Assembly (NCBI RefSeq): GCF_003258945.1
Contig: NZ_QLIX01000001.1
Coordinates: 496,001 to 560,000, forward strand
Length of the DNA: 64,000 nucleotides
Reading direction: 5' to 3'
From: Roseicella frigidaeris
Lineage (GTDB): Bacteria; Pseudomonadota; Alphaproteobacteria; Acetobacterales; Acetobacteraceae
In this document: positions 27,048 to 35,205 of the stretch, in pieces
Layout of the letters: each line of letters opens with the position of its first letter
How positions within the stretch are numbered: position 1 is the stretch's first letter
Position numbers and translations under genes: made by a program
Notes under the pieces: generated by a model
Database searches by the model: none
What the model saw: only the letters and a program-made list of their open reading frames with translations
Told to the model about the DNA's origin: nothing

Positions 27048-29447
27048 ATGCGGTTGCTGGCGGCGCCCATGACCCCATTCCGCATCCTCCGCTCCGGCTT
27101 CTGGAGTCTCCTTCTCCTCCTCGCGCTGGCGGGGCCCGTCCGGGCCCAGCCACCGGCGGCCGCCCCCGGCCTCAGCCAGGCCGATCTCGACCGCGTCACG
27201 GCGCTGCTGCGCGACCAGGCCCGGCGACAGGAATTCCTGCGCACGCTCGAGGCCCTCGCGGCGGCGAGCCGGGCGGCGCCGCATGTCGCCGCCCCGGGGA
27301 GCGCCGCCCCAGGGAGTGCCGCCCAGCCGGGGCCAGCGCCGGCGGGCGAGGGCGGGACGGCAGGGCCGGCCGCCGCGGCCGCCGGCACCGGCGCGGCCGC
27401 CGCGCCTGCCGGCCAGGCGGCGCAGGAGGCACTGATCGCCCCGAACACGCTCGGGGCGCAGCTCATCTCCGGCCTGTCCGGCCGCATCGGCGCCCTGTCG
27501 GACAGCCTCCTCGCCGGCATCCGTTCGATCGCCGACCTGCCGGCGCTGTGGAGCGCGGCGGTCGGCATGGTGCAGGATCCCGTCTCGCAGACGCGGCTGA
27601 TGGACGCCGCCTGGAAGCTGCTGCTGCTGGCGGCGATCGGGCTGGCCGCGGAAGGGCTGGTGGTCCGCGCCGTCACCCCGGCCCGTCGCTGGCTGGATGC
27701 CGCGGCGCCGCGGGCGCAGGGCACGCCCTGGACCTGGCTGAAGCGGGTGCCGCTGGTGCTGGGGCGGCTGCTGCTCGACCTGCTGCCGATCGCGGGATTC
27801 GGCCTCGCCGTCTATGGCCTTTTCGGCCTGGTCTATCCCCTGCCGACCACGCGCCTGGTCGGGCTGATGATGGCGAATGCCTACATGGCGGCGCGGGTCG
27901 CCTTCGCCTTCGCCCGCATGCTGCTGTCGCCGGCCTCCAACCAGCTGCGCCTCGTCCCCTGCTCGGACGCCACCGCCATGGCCGGGGTCAGCGGCCTGCG
28001 GCGGCTGATGCTGATCGGCGTCGGCGGCTACACCCTGGCCGAGGCGGGGTTGCTGCTCGGCCTGCCCTGGGCCGCCTATGACGCCGTGCTCAACCTCACC
28101 CTGCTGGTGATCTCCCTGCTGCTGGCGCGGATCGTGCTGCGGCACCGCGAGGTGGTGGCGGCCTGGCTGCGGGCCAGCCCGCTGGCGCCGGGCGAGGAGG
28201 CGACGGGCACGCGCCGGATGCTGCGCGGCGCGCGCGACCGGCTGGCGGAGATCTGGCACGTCATCGTCATCCTCTGGCTGGTCGCCTCCTGGGTGGTCTG
28301 GGCGCTAGCGCTCGAGAACGGCTTCCACCGGCTGCTGACCGGCACGCTGCGGACGCTGCTCGTCCTCGGCCTGGCGAAGGCGCTGGACGAGGCCATCGGC
28401 TGGGCGATGGACCGCGTGCTGCATCCCGGGCCGGAGATGGCGCGGCGCTTCCCCGGGCTGGCGGCGCGGGCGGCGCAGTACGTCCCCCTGCTGAAGGGGA
28501 TCGTCTCCGCGCTGATCGGCGCCGGCACCCTCATCCTGCTGCTCGAGACCTGGGGGTTCCGCAGCCTCGAATGGTTCGAGGAGGGCACGCTGGGCCGCCG
28601 GCTGACCGGCACGCTGCTCTCCATCGCCGCGACGCTGGCCCTGGCGCTGGTGGTGTGGGAGGTGGCGAATTCCGCCATCCAGCGGCGGCTGACGCGGCTC
28701 TCGCGCGACAGCCAGGCGGCGCGCAGCGCCCGGGTGCGGACCCTGCTGCCGATGCTGCGCACGGTGCTCGGCGTGGTGATCCTGGTCTTCGCGGTGCTGA
28801 ACGCCCTGGCGCAGCTCGGCGTCAACGTCGCGCCGCTGCTGGCCGGCGCCGGCGTCGTCGGCCTCGCCATCGGCTTCGGCTCGCAGACCCTGGTGCGGGA
28901 CGTCATCACCGGCGTCTTCCTGCTGCTCGAGGATGCGGTCGCGGTCGGCGACACGGTACAGCTCGGCGGGCTGACCGGCGTGGTGGAGCATCTCTCGATC
29001 CGCTCCATCCGGTTGCGGGCGACGGATGGCAGCGTCCACATCGTGCCCTTCAGCGCGGTGACGACGGTGACCAACATGACCCGCGACTTCGCCTTCGCGG
29101 TGCTGGACGTCACGGTCGCCTATTCCGAGGACACCGACCGGGTGGTGCAGGCGCTGCGCGACATCGGCCAGGAGATCCGCGCCGAGGCGAAGTGGAAGGC
29201 CCTCATCCGCGACGACATCGATGTCTGGGGCGTCGACAAGCTGGCCGATTCCGGGGTGACGATCCGCGCCCGGGTGAAGACCGAGCCGGCGGCGCGCTGG
29301 CCGGTGGCGCGGGAGTTCAACCGCCGCATCAAGCAGCATTTCGAGGAGCTCGGGATCCAGATCCCCCGCCCGCAGCCGATGGTGCTGGTCGAGCGGCCGC
29401 CGGAGCCGCGGCCGCCCGGCCCCGACCTGGCGCAGGCGGCGCAGTAG
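27048..29447 (+). CDS. Large MscS-family mechanosensitive channel
   Basis: A 799-aa inner-membrane protein. A signal-like helix at the N-terminus (FWSLLLLLALAGPVRAQ) leads to a periplasmic region with an Ala/Pro/Gly-rich low-complexity linker (about residues 80-130). Many transmembrane helices follow, then the MscS core. The pore-lining block GAGVVGLAIGFGSQTLVRDV with ITGVFLLLEDAVAVGDTV lies near residues 600-645, followed by the cytoplasmic beta/alpha domain with RLRATDGSVHIVPFS. It should open on membrane tension and release solutes during hypo-osmotic shock. The N-terminal start is uncertain: TTG at 27030, ATG at 27048 and ATG at 27069 are all in frame. Confidence 0.92.
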   Translation: MRLLAAPMTPFRILRSGFWSLLLLLALAGPVRAQPPAAAPGLSQADLDRVTALLRDQARRQEFLRTLEALAAASRAAPHVAAPGSAAPGSAAQPGPAPAGEGGTAGPAAAAAGTGAAAAPAGQAAQEALIAPNTLGAQLISGLSGRIGALSDSLLAGIRSIADLPALWSAAVGMVQDPVSQTRLMDAAWKLLLLAAIGLAAEGLVVRAVTPARRWLDAAAPRAQGTPWTWLKRVPLVLGRLLLDLLPIAGFGLAVYGLFGLVYPLPTTRLVGLMMANAYMAARVAFAFARMLLSPASNQLRLVPCSDATAMAGVSGLRRLMLIGVGGYTLAEAGLLLGLPWAAYDAVLNLTLLVISLLLARIVLRHREVVAAWLRASPLAPGEEATGTRRMLRGARDRLAEIWHVIVILWLVASWVVWALALENGFHRLLTGTLRTLLVLGLAKALDEAIGWAMDRVLHPGPEMARRFPGLAARAAQYVPLLKGIVSALIGAGTLILLLETWGFRSLEWFEEGTLGRRLTGTLLSIAATLALALVVWEVANSAIQRRLTRLSRDSQAARSARVRTLLPMLRTVLGVVILVFAVLNALAQLGVNVAPLLAGAGVVGLAIGFGSQTLVRDVITGVFLLLEDAVAVGDTVQLGGLTGVVEHLSIRSIRLRATDGSVHIVPFSAVTTVTNMTRDFAFAVLDVTVAYSEDTDRVVQALRDIGQEIRAEAKWKALIRDDIDVWGVDKLADSGVTIRARVKTEPAARWPVAREFNRRIKQHFEELGIQIPRPQPMVLVERPPEPRPPGPDLAQAAQ

Positions 29448-29448
29448 A

Positions 29449-29538
29449 GCGGGATCGCCGAAAAGCGTGCATCCCGCCGATGCGACACTGTCCTGGGCCA
29501 GGGTCCGTGAACCCGTGTGAACGGATCATGGCCCAGGA
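29449..29538. repeat. Two inverted repeats in the convergent mscS/azlD gap
   Basis: The first hairpin pairs GCGGGAT (29449-29455) with ATCCCGC (29471-29477) across a 15-base loop. The second pairs TCCTGGGCCA (29491-29500) with TGGCCCAGGA (29529-29538), with an inner TCCGT/ACGGA pairing. They fill the 106-nt gap between convergent genes and could act as a bidirectional terminator or be REP-type repeats. Confidence 0.55.
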
Positions 29539-29553
29539 CGGCGGCCGGCGCCC

Positions 29554-29862
29554 TCAGCCGAGCCCGGCGAGGCGCAGCAGCCAGAGCGCGCCGACGCCGG
29601 CGAGGATGGAGAGCACCAGCCGGCCGAAGCGGGCCTGCACCAGCAGCACCGCCGCGCCCGCGGCGATGGCCGGCCAGCCCAGGCCCGCCAGGGCAGGCGC
29701 GAGGAAGGCGACGAAGATGCAGCCCGGCAGGTGCTGCAGCATGGCCTGCACGAAGGGCGGCGGCCGGATGACGCGCAGGATCGCGTAGCCGCCGGCGCGG
29801 CAGAGATAGCTCGCCAGCGCCATGCCGAGGATGGCCGCCAGCACGTCGGGGCGGAGCGTCAT
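29554..29862 (-). CDS. azlD: AzlD-family branched-chain amino acid transport subunit
   Basis: A 102-aa protein with three to four hydrophobic helices and the family pattern ASYLCRAGGYAILRVIRPP and LQHLPGCIFVAFLAPAL. AzlD works with AzlC as a branched-chain amino acid (or analogue) exporter. It overlaps the 3' end of azlC by ATGA, so the two are coupled. Confidence 0.9.
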   Translation of the reverse strand: MTLRPDVLAAILGMALASYLCRAGGYAILRVIRPPPFVQAMLQHLPGCIFVAFLAPALAGLGWPAIAAGAAVLLVQARFGRLVLSILAGVGALWLLRLAGLG

Positions 29863-30563
29863 GCGCGGCGCCGCCGATCCTGCCAGGCGCCGAGCGCGGC
29901 GCCGGCGAAGGCGCCCGCCAGCACCGGCCAGGGCGCCCCCAGCCCGCTGCCCTGGACCAGCAGGGCGGTGCCGCCGGCGGCGATCCAGGGCTGCAGGTCG
30001 CCGCGGCCACGCCAGAGCTGCACCAGCAGGGCGAGCACCGCGGCGGAGGAGGCGAAGAAGATCGGATGCCCGGCCGGCAGGCGCAGCGCCGCGCCGAAGA
30101 CATGGCCGAGCGCGACCATCGCCATCCAGTTCAGCCACATGCCGAAGGCGGCGCCGAGCAGGAAGCCGGCATCGCGCCGCCCGGCCCGCATATCCGCGAT
30201 GGCGAGGGCGAAGGCGTTGTCCACCAGCAGCGCCAGCGTGCCCCAGAGCCGGAGGCCGCGGGTGTGGTCCAGCAGCGGGGCGAGCGCCGCGCCCATCGGC
30301 GCCAGGCGGAGGTTGATCACCAGGCAGGCAAGGCTGGCGGCGAGGATCGGCGCCGGGTCGGACCAGAGCTGCAGGGCGACGAGCTGGGCGGTGCCGGCGA
30401 AGACCAGGCCACTCATCAGCAGCGTCTCGAGCAGCGAGAGGCCGACGCCATCCGCCGTCATCCCGACCACCAGGCCGAAGGGCGAGAGGCCGAGGGTGAT
30501 GGCGAGGGCCGCCTTCAGCCCGCGTACCACCCCGCTCCGCGTGAAGCCGCCGCGCTCGTCCAA
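29859..30563 (-). CDS. azlC: AzlC-family branched-chain amino acid permease
   Basis: The 234-aa polytopic membrane protein has the AzlC signature block LSPFGLVVGMTADGVGLS and FAGTAQLVALQLW, followed by AACLVINLRLAPMGAAL-like sequence and further helices. It is the large subunit of the AzlCD exporter. The start is a TTG at 30563 (MDERGG); a GTG a few codons downstream is possible. It begins only 30 nt after the pheT stop on the same strand, so it may be co-transcribed with pheST, an unusual neighbour for an amino acid exporter. Confidence 0.9.
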   Translation of the reverse strand: MDERGGFTRSGVVRGLKAALAITLGLSPFGLVVGMTADGVGLSLLETLLMSGLVFAGTAQLVALQLWSDPAPILAASLACLVINLRLAPMGAALAPLLDHTRGLRLWGTLALLVDNAFALAIADMRAGRRDAGFLLGAAFGMWLNWMAMVALGHVFGAALRLPAGHPIFFASSAAVLALLVQLWRGRGDLQPWIAAGGTALLVQGSGLGAPWPVLAGAFAGAALGAWQDRRRRA

Positions 30564-30593
30564 GCCCCGATCCTCCGACGGCGCCGCCGCCCC

Positions 30594-33077
30594 TCAGGCC
30601 CTGAGCACCGCCCCCGTCGCCTTGGCCACCGCCGCCACGATGCGGTCCGCCACCGCCTCGATCTGCCCATCGGTCAGCGTCGCCTCGCGCGGCTGCAGCG
30701 TCACCTGGATGGCGAGGCTCGCCTTGCCCTCCGGCAGCTTCTCCCCGGCATAGCGGTCGAAGACCGCGACCTCGGCGACGAGTTGCCGGTCGGCGCCGCG
30801 GGCCGCCCGCAGCACCTGCTCGGCGGTGACGCCGGCATCGACCAGGAAGGCGAAGTCGCGCCGCACGGGCTGGAAGGCGGGCAGGTCCGGCGCCCCCTTC
30901 TTCCGCCGCTTGGGCTCGGGGATGGCGTCGAGGAAGACCTCAAAGCCGACCGCCGGCCCGGCCAGGTCGAGCGCCGCGCGGATCCGCGGATGGATCTCGC
31001 CGAACCGCGCCAGCACCGTCTTCGGCCCCTGCCGCAGCACGCCGCTGCGGCCGGGATGGTAGAAGCCGGGCGCATCGGCGGTGACCGTCACGGCGGCCAT
31101 CGGCAGGCCGAGCGCGGCCAGCAGGGCGAGCGCATCGCCCTTGGCGTCCATGGCATCGACCGGGCGCGACGGCTCCGCCCAGTGCCGCGGCGTGTGGCCG
31201 GCGCGCAGCCCGGCGATGACCTGGCGCTGCCCCTCGGGCGAGGGGTCGAGATAGCTCGCCCCCAGCTCGGAGAGCGCCACATCCGGGAAGCCGCGCGCGG
31301 CGTTGCGCCCGGCGGCGAGCAGCAGGCTGGCGAGCGGCGTCGGCCGCATCTGGTCGAGATCGGCGGCGATCGGGTTCTCCAGATGCAGCGCCTCCGGCGT
31401 CTCGCCGAACAGCGCCGCCACCCGCTGGTCGAGGAAGCCGAAGCTGACGCAATCGAGCATGCCGCGCGCCGCCAGCACCCGCCGGGCCAGGCCGGCGCGC
31501 GCCTGCTGCGGCGTCAGCGCCGGTGGCGGCACCAGGCCGGCGACGGGCAGGGAGACCGGCGGGATGGTGTCGAGGCCGCGGATGCGCAGCACCTCCTCCA
31601 CCAGATCCGCCTCCGGCTCCACCACCGCGCAGCCCTCGGCCGCGGCGCGGGCCCGGTCGGCCGGCAGCGTCGCCGCCTGGTCGAGCACCGTCTCCACACT
31701 GCCGGCCTGGGCGATGTCGTTGCGCCAGGAGGGCACGGCGACCGTCACCTGACTCGCGTCGCGCTGCTGCACGGCGAAGCCGAGACGCTCCAGGATCGCC
31801 ACCGCCGCATCGGCCGGCACCTCGGCGCCGCCGAGCCCGGCCAGCCGCTCGAAGCGGAGCGTCGCGCTGCGCTGCCAGGCGGGCGGCGTGCCGGCGGCCG
31901 CCACCTCGCTCGCCTCGCCGCCGCAGAGCTCGAGCATCAGCGCGGTGGCGAGGTCGAGGGCGAGCGGCGGCAGGGCCGGGTCGACGCCGCGCTCGAACCG
32001 CGCCCGGGCATCGGTGCGGATGTCGTGCCGGCGGCCGGAGAGGGCGATGCGCACCGGGTCGAAGAGGGCGCATTCGATGAAGCACTCGGTGGTGCCCTCG
32101 TCGCAGCCGGAAGGCTCGCCGCCGATGATGCCGCCGAGCGCCTCCGGCCCCGCGGCATCGGCGATGATGCCGTCCTCCGGAGTCAGCGCATAGGTCTTGC
32201 CGTTCAGCGCCGCCAGGCTCTCGCCCTCGCGCGCCATGCGCATGGTCAGCACCCCGCCCTGCACCTTGGCCACGTCGAAGACGTGCAGCGGCCGGCCGAG
32301 GCCGTAGGTGAAGAGGTTGGTCACGTCGACCAGGGCGTTGATCGGCCGCAACCCGATGGCGACCAGCCAGTCCTGCAGCCATTTCGGGCTGGGGCCGTTG
32401 CGCAAGCCCCGGATGCCGCGGCCGAGGACATGGTCGCAGGCGCGCGGATCGGCGATCTCCCAGCGCAGCGGCGCCGGATAGGCGGGCACGATCTTCGGCT
32501 CGGGCAGCGGCTTCAGGGTGCCGAGCCCGGCCGCTGCCAGGTCGCGGGCGATGCCGCGGATGGCAAGCGCATCGCCGCGATTCGGCGTGACGCTGATCTC
32601 CACCACCGGGTCGTCCAGCCCGGCCCAGGCGACGTAGCTCGCGCCGAGCGGCGCCTCGGCCGGCAGGTCGAGGATGCCGCTATGGTCGTCGCCAAGGCCC
32701 ATCTCGCGCGCCGAGAGCATCATCGCCTCGGACGTCACGCCGCGGATCTCGCCCTGCTTCAGGGTGATGCCGGTGCCGGGTATGAAGGCGCCGGGCAGGG
32801 CCAGCACGCCCTTCATCCCGGCCCGCGCATTCGGCGCGCCGCAGACGACGGAAAGCAGCCGGCCATCGCCGGGATCGACCTTCAGCGCCCGCAGCCGGTC
32901 GGCATTCGGGTGCTGCGCGGCCTCGACCACATGCGCGATGCGGAAGCCGGCCAGCGCCGCGCCGCGATCCTCCACCCCCTCGACCTCGAGGCCGATGCGG
33001 TTGAGCGTCGCGGTGATCTCGGCGAGCGTGGCCGTGGTGTCGAGGTGCCGGCGCAGCCAGGAGAGCGGGAATTTCAT
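30594..33077 (-). CDS. pheT: Phenylalanyl-tRNA synthetase beta subunit
   Basis: An 827-aa subunit of the (alpha-beta)2 enzyme. MKFPLSWLRRHLDTTATLAE opens the protein and an OB-fold tRNA-binding domain follows. The B3/B4 editing domain with VDVTNLFTYGLGRPLHVFD is next, then B5 and the catalytic-like core. A C-terminal anticodon-binding FDX-ACB domain runs over the last 95 residues (RRDFAFLVDAGVTAE, FDRYAGEKLPEGKASLAI). The ATG at 33077 follows the pheS stop by one base, indicating coupling. The length is normal. Confidence 0.97.
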   Translation of the reverse strand: MKFPLSWLRRHLDTTATLAEITATLNRIGLEVEGVEDRGAALAGFRIAHVVEAAQHPNADRLRALKVDPGDGRLLSVVCGAPNARAGMKGVLALPGAFIPGTGITLKQGEIRGVTSEAMMLSAREMGLGDDHSGILDLPAEAPLGASYVAWAGLDDPVVEISVTPNRGDALAIRGIARDLAAAGLGTLKPLPEPKIVPAYPAPLRWEIADPRACDHVLGRGIRGLRNGPSPKWLQDWLVAIGLRPINALVDVTNLFTYGLGRPLHVFDVAKVQGGVLTMRMAREGESLAALNGKTYALTPEDGIIADAAGPEALGGIIGGEPSGCDEGTTECFIECALFDPVRIALSGRRHDIRTDARARFERGVDPALPPLALDLATALMLELCGGEASEVAAAGTPPAWQRSATLRFERLAGLGGAEVPADAAVAILERLGFAVQQRDASQVTVAVPSWRNDIAQAGSVETVLDQAATLPADRARAAAEGCAVVEPEADLVEEVLRIRGLDTIPPVSLPVAGLVPPPALTPQQARAGLARRVLAARGMLDCVSFGFLDQRVAALFGETPEALHLENPIAADLDQMRPTPLASLLLAAGRNAARGFPDVALSELGASYLDPSPEGQRQVIAGLRAGHTPRHWAEPSRPVDAMDAKGDALALLAALGLPMAAVTVTADAPGFYHPGRSGVLRQGPKTVLARFGEIHPRIRAALDLAGPAVGFEVFLDAIPEPKRRKKGAPDLPAFQPVRRDFAFLVDAGVTAEQVLRAARGADRQLVAEVAVFDRYAGEKLPEGKASLAIQVTLQPREATLTDGQIEAVADRIVAAVAKATGAVLRA

Positions 33078-33078
33078 C

Positions 33079-34185
33079 TCACACGCCCTCCGCCAGGGAG
33101 GGGGGCGAGAGCGGGTCGGCCGCGTAGTGGCGCAGCCAGCGCACATCGCTTTCGTAGAAGGGGCGGAGGTCGGGCATGCCGTGCTTCAGCATGGTGATGC
33201 GCTCGATCCCCATGCCGAAGGCGAAGCCCTGCCATTCCCGCGGGTCGATGCCGCAATTGGCCAGCACGCGCGGATGCACCATGCCGCTGCCGAGGATCTC
33301 CAGCCAGTCCGTGCCCTTGCCGAGCTCGCCGGACTTCCGGTCCCAGCCGATATCCACCTCCATCGAGGGCTCGGTGAAGGGGAAGTAGGAGGCGCGGAAG
33401 CGCACCGGCAGATCGGCGATGCCGAAGAAGGCGCGCAGGAAATCGATCAGGCAGCCCTTGAGGTGGCCGAGGGTGATGCCGCGGTCGATCACCAGCCCCT
33501 CCACCTGGTGGAACATCGGGCTGTGCGTCGCATCGTGGTCGGCGCGCCAGGTGCGGCCGGGGACGATGACGCGGATCGGCGGCTCCTGCGCCACCATGGT
33601 GCGGATCTGCACCGGTGAGGTGTGGGTGCGCAGCACCGGCCGGCGGGCATTCGCGCCGGGCAGGGCGGGCAGGTAGAACGTGTCGTGGTCCTGCCGCGCC
33701 GGATGGTGCTCGGGGATGTTGAGGGCGCCGAAATTATGCCAGTCGCTCTCGATATCCGGCCCCTCGGCGACCGAGAAGCCCTGGGCGCCGAAGAGGGCGA
33801 CCAGCTCCTCGATGGTGCGGCTGATCGGGTGGATGCCGCCTGCCTCGGCGCCGGCCGGCGGGTGCGGCCGCGGCGGCAGGGTGACGTCCAGCCGCTCGGC
33901 GGCCAGCCGCGCCTCCAGCGCCGCCGCCTCCAGCGCGCCGCGCCGGGCCTCGATGCGCGCCTCGAGCGCCGTCTTCAGCCGGTTCAGCGCCGCGCCGCGC
34001 TCCCGCCGCTGCTCGGCCGGCACCTGGCCGAGGCCCTTCAGCAGCGCGGTCAGGCGGCCGCTCTTGCCCAGCAGGCCGATGCGCACCGCATCCCAGGCGC
34101 GCAGGTCGCCGGCCGCGTCCAGCGCCGCCGCCGTCTCGGCCTCCAGGGCGGCGAGGTCGTCGCCCGGCTTGGTCGTCTCGCTCAT
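33079..34185 (-). CDS. pheS: Phenylalanyl-tRNA synthetase alpha subunit
   Basis: The 368-aa catalytic subunit charges tRNA-Phe. An N-terminal coiled coil (residues 1-100) is followed by the class II core. HPISRTIEELVALFGAQGF is the start of the core, LRTHTSPVQIRTM is motif 2 and FAFGMGIERITMLKHGMPD is motif 3. A hairpin with a T-run lies between the upstream rplT and this start. The ribosome-binding site is weak (GAGAG before ATG). pheT follows after one base. Confidence 0.97.
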   Translation of the reverse strand: MSETTKPGDDLAALEAETAAALDAAGDLRAWDAVRIGLLGKSGRLTALLKGLGQVPAEQRRERGAALNRLKTALEARIEARRGALEAAALEARLAAERLDVTLPPRPHPPAGAEAGGIHPISRTIEELVALFGAQGFSVAEGPDIESDWHNFGALNIPEHHPARQDHDTFYLPALPGANARRPVLRTHTSPVQIRTMVAQEPPIRVIVPGRTWRADHDATHSPMFHQVEGLVIDRGITLGHLKGCLIDFLRAFFGIADLPVRFRASYFPFTEPSMEVDIGWDRKSGELGKGTDWLEILGSGMVHPRVLANCGIDPREWQGFAFGMGIERITMLKHGMPDLRPFYESDVRWLRHYAADPLSPPSLAEGV

Positions 34186-34248
34186 CTCTCAGCGTCCCGA
34201 AATCTGGGGGCGGACCGGCGCGGCAGGGGGCGCCGCCGGCCGCGAACG

Positions 34249-34277
34249 AAAAAGGCCGCACCCTGCCGGGAGCGGCC
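34249..34277 (-). terminator. Intrinsic terminator/attenuator between rplT and pheS
   Basis: On the minus strand GGCCGC (34277-34272) pairs with GCGGCC (34259-34254). Inside, a T-T mismatch is followed by three more G-C pairs on a GGCA loop, and five T residues follow (34253-34249). It lies 34 nt after the rplT stop and 64 nt before the pheS ATG. It either ends the rpmI-rplT transcript or attenuates readthrough into pheST. I found no Phe-rich leader peptide in this gap. Confidence 0.9.
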
Positions 34278-34310
34278 CCTCTCTGCGTCGGACTTCCGAA
34301 GCGGGAAGCG

Positions 34311-34697
34311 TCAGGCGGCCGGCTTGGCCGCAGCCAAGGGGGCTGACCGGGCAGCGCGGGCCTTCTCGACCAGCGCCGCAAAGCTCGACGGGTCGTCGAA
34401 GGCGATGGCCGCCATCACCTTGCGGTCCAGCTCGATCCCCGCCGCCTTCACGCCGGCGATGAACTGGGAATAGGTCAGCCCGTGCTCGCGCACCGCGGCG
34501 TTGATCCGCTGGATCCACAACCCGCGGAAGTCGCGCTTCTTGTTGCGGCGGTCGCGATAGGCGTATTGCAGCGCCTTCTCGACCCGCTGCAGGGCGGGGC
34601 GGTAATTGGTCGAGGACCGGCCGACATAGCCCTTGGCGAGTCGGAGGATCTTCTTGTGACGGGCGTGGGCGGTGACGCCGCGCTTCACACGTGCCAT
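34311..34697 (-). CDS. rplT: 50S ribosomal protein L20
   Basis: A 128-aa basic ribosomal protein needed early in 50S assembly. [40 protein letters not shown] and the C-terminal [20 protein letters not shown] are unmistakable. It lies 15 nt after rpmI. The usual infC-rpmI-rplT order lacks infC here, since a divergent gene sits upstream of rpmI. Confidence 0.98.
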   Translation of the reverse strand: MARVKRGVTAHARHKKILRLAKGYVGRSSTNYRPALQRVEKALQYAYRDRRNKKRDFRGLWIQRINAAVREHGLTYSQFIAGVKAAGIELDRKVMAAIAFDDPSSFAALVEKARAARSAPLAAAKPAA

Positions 34698-34712
34698 GGC
34701 GTGCGCTCCTTC

Positions 34713-34919
34713 TTACCGGACCAGCCCGTAGGGGGCCCATTGCAGGACGGTCAGCCCATCCTGGTGGCGCAGCACCTGGGTACCGGTGTTCTGCCGCTTC
34801 ACCTTGGAGGAGCGGTTGCGCAGCATGTGCCGCTTCTTGCCCGGGCCAGCCAGCACCTTGCCGGTGGCCGTGGTCTTGAAGCGCTTCTTCACCGAAGACT
34901 TCGTCTTCATCTTGGGCAT
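34713..34919 (-). CDS. rpmI: 50S ribosomal protein L35
   Basis: A 68-aa ribosomal protein. [20 protein letters not shown] and [16 protein letters not shown] are diagnostic. A GGAGG sequence (AGGAGGTCCGAA on the minus strand) precedes the ATG at 34919. A promoter with a 17-nt spacer is visible about 105 nt upstream. It leads the rpmI-rplT-(hairpin)-pheS-pheT series. Confidence 0.97.
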   Translation of the reverse strand: MPKMKTKSSVKKRFKTTATGKVLAGPGKKRHMLRNRSSKVKRQNTGTQVLRHQDGLTVLQWAPYGLVR

Positions 34920-35022
34920 TTCGGACCTCCTGCGGTCGGGGAGGCACCCCGGATCACGGAGACCGGGGCGCGGGGACGCGGCCGGGCATGCCCAGACAGG
35001 CACCGGCGCGCGGGGAGGGCGG

Positions 35023-35051
35023 CGTATAGCCATCGTCGCCGGTCCTGGCAA
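35023..35051 (-). promoter_or_regulatory. Sigma-70-type promoter for rpmI-rplT
   Basis: On the minus strand TTGCCA (35051-35046) and TATACG (35028-35023) are separated by exactly 17 nt, and the region lies 104 nt upstream of the rpmI ATG. It is the best -35/-10 pair I found. The leader it implies, about 95 nt long, could hold ribosomal-protein control elements. Confidence 0.65.
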
Positions 35052-35205
35052 GCGCCAGGGCGGCCGGGAGGCCCGCGGCTTGCGCGACTACCCGGCAAGA
35101 CGCCGGCAAGGGCCCGGCCACCGGCTTGTGCGGCCCGGGGCGAGGCAAAGTCGGGGTAAACCCTCTATATGCTGTCGCGGGTCGCAAGGCTTCGGAGGGT
35201 GGCGC

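Noticed and set aside
34186-34310. Phe-rich leader peptide for pheST attenuation
   Set aside because: No ATG/GTG-started frame with a Phe run before the hairpin.
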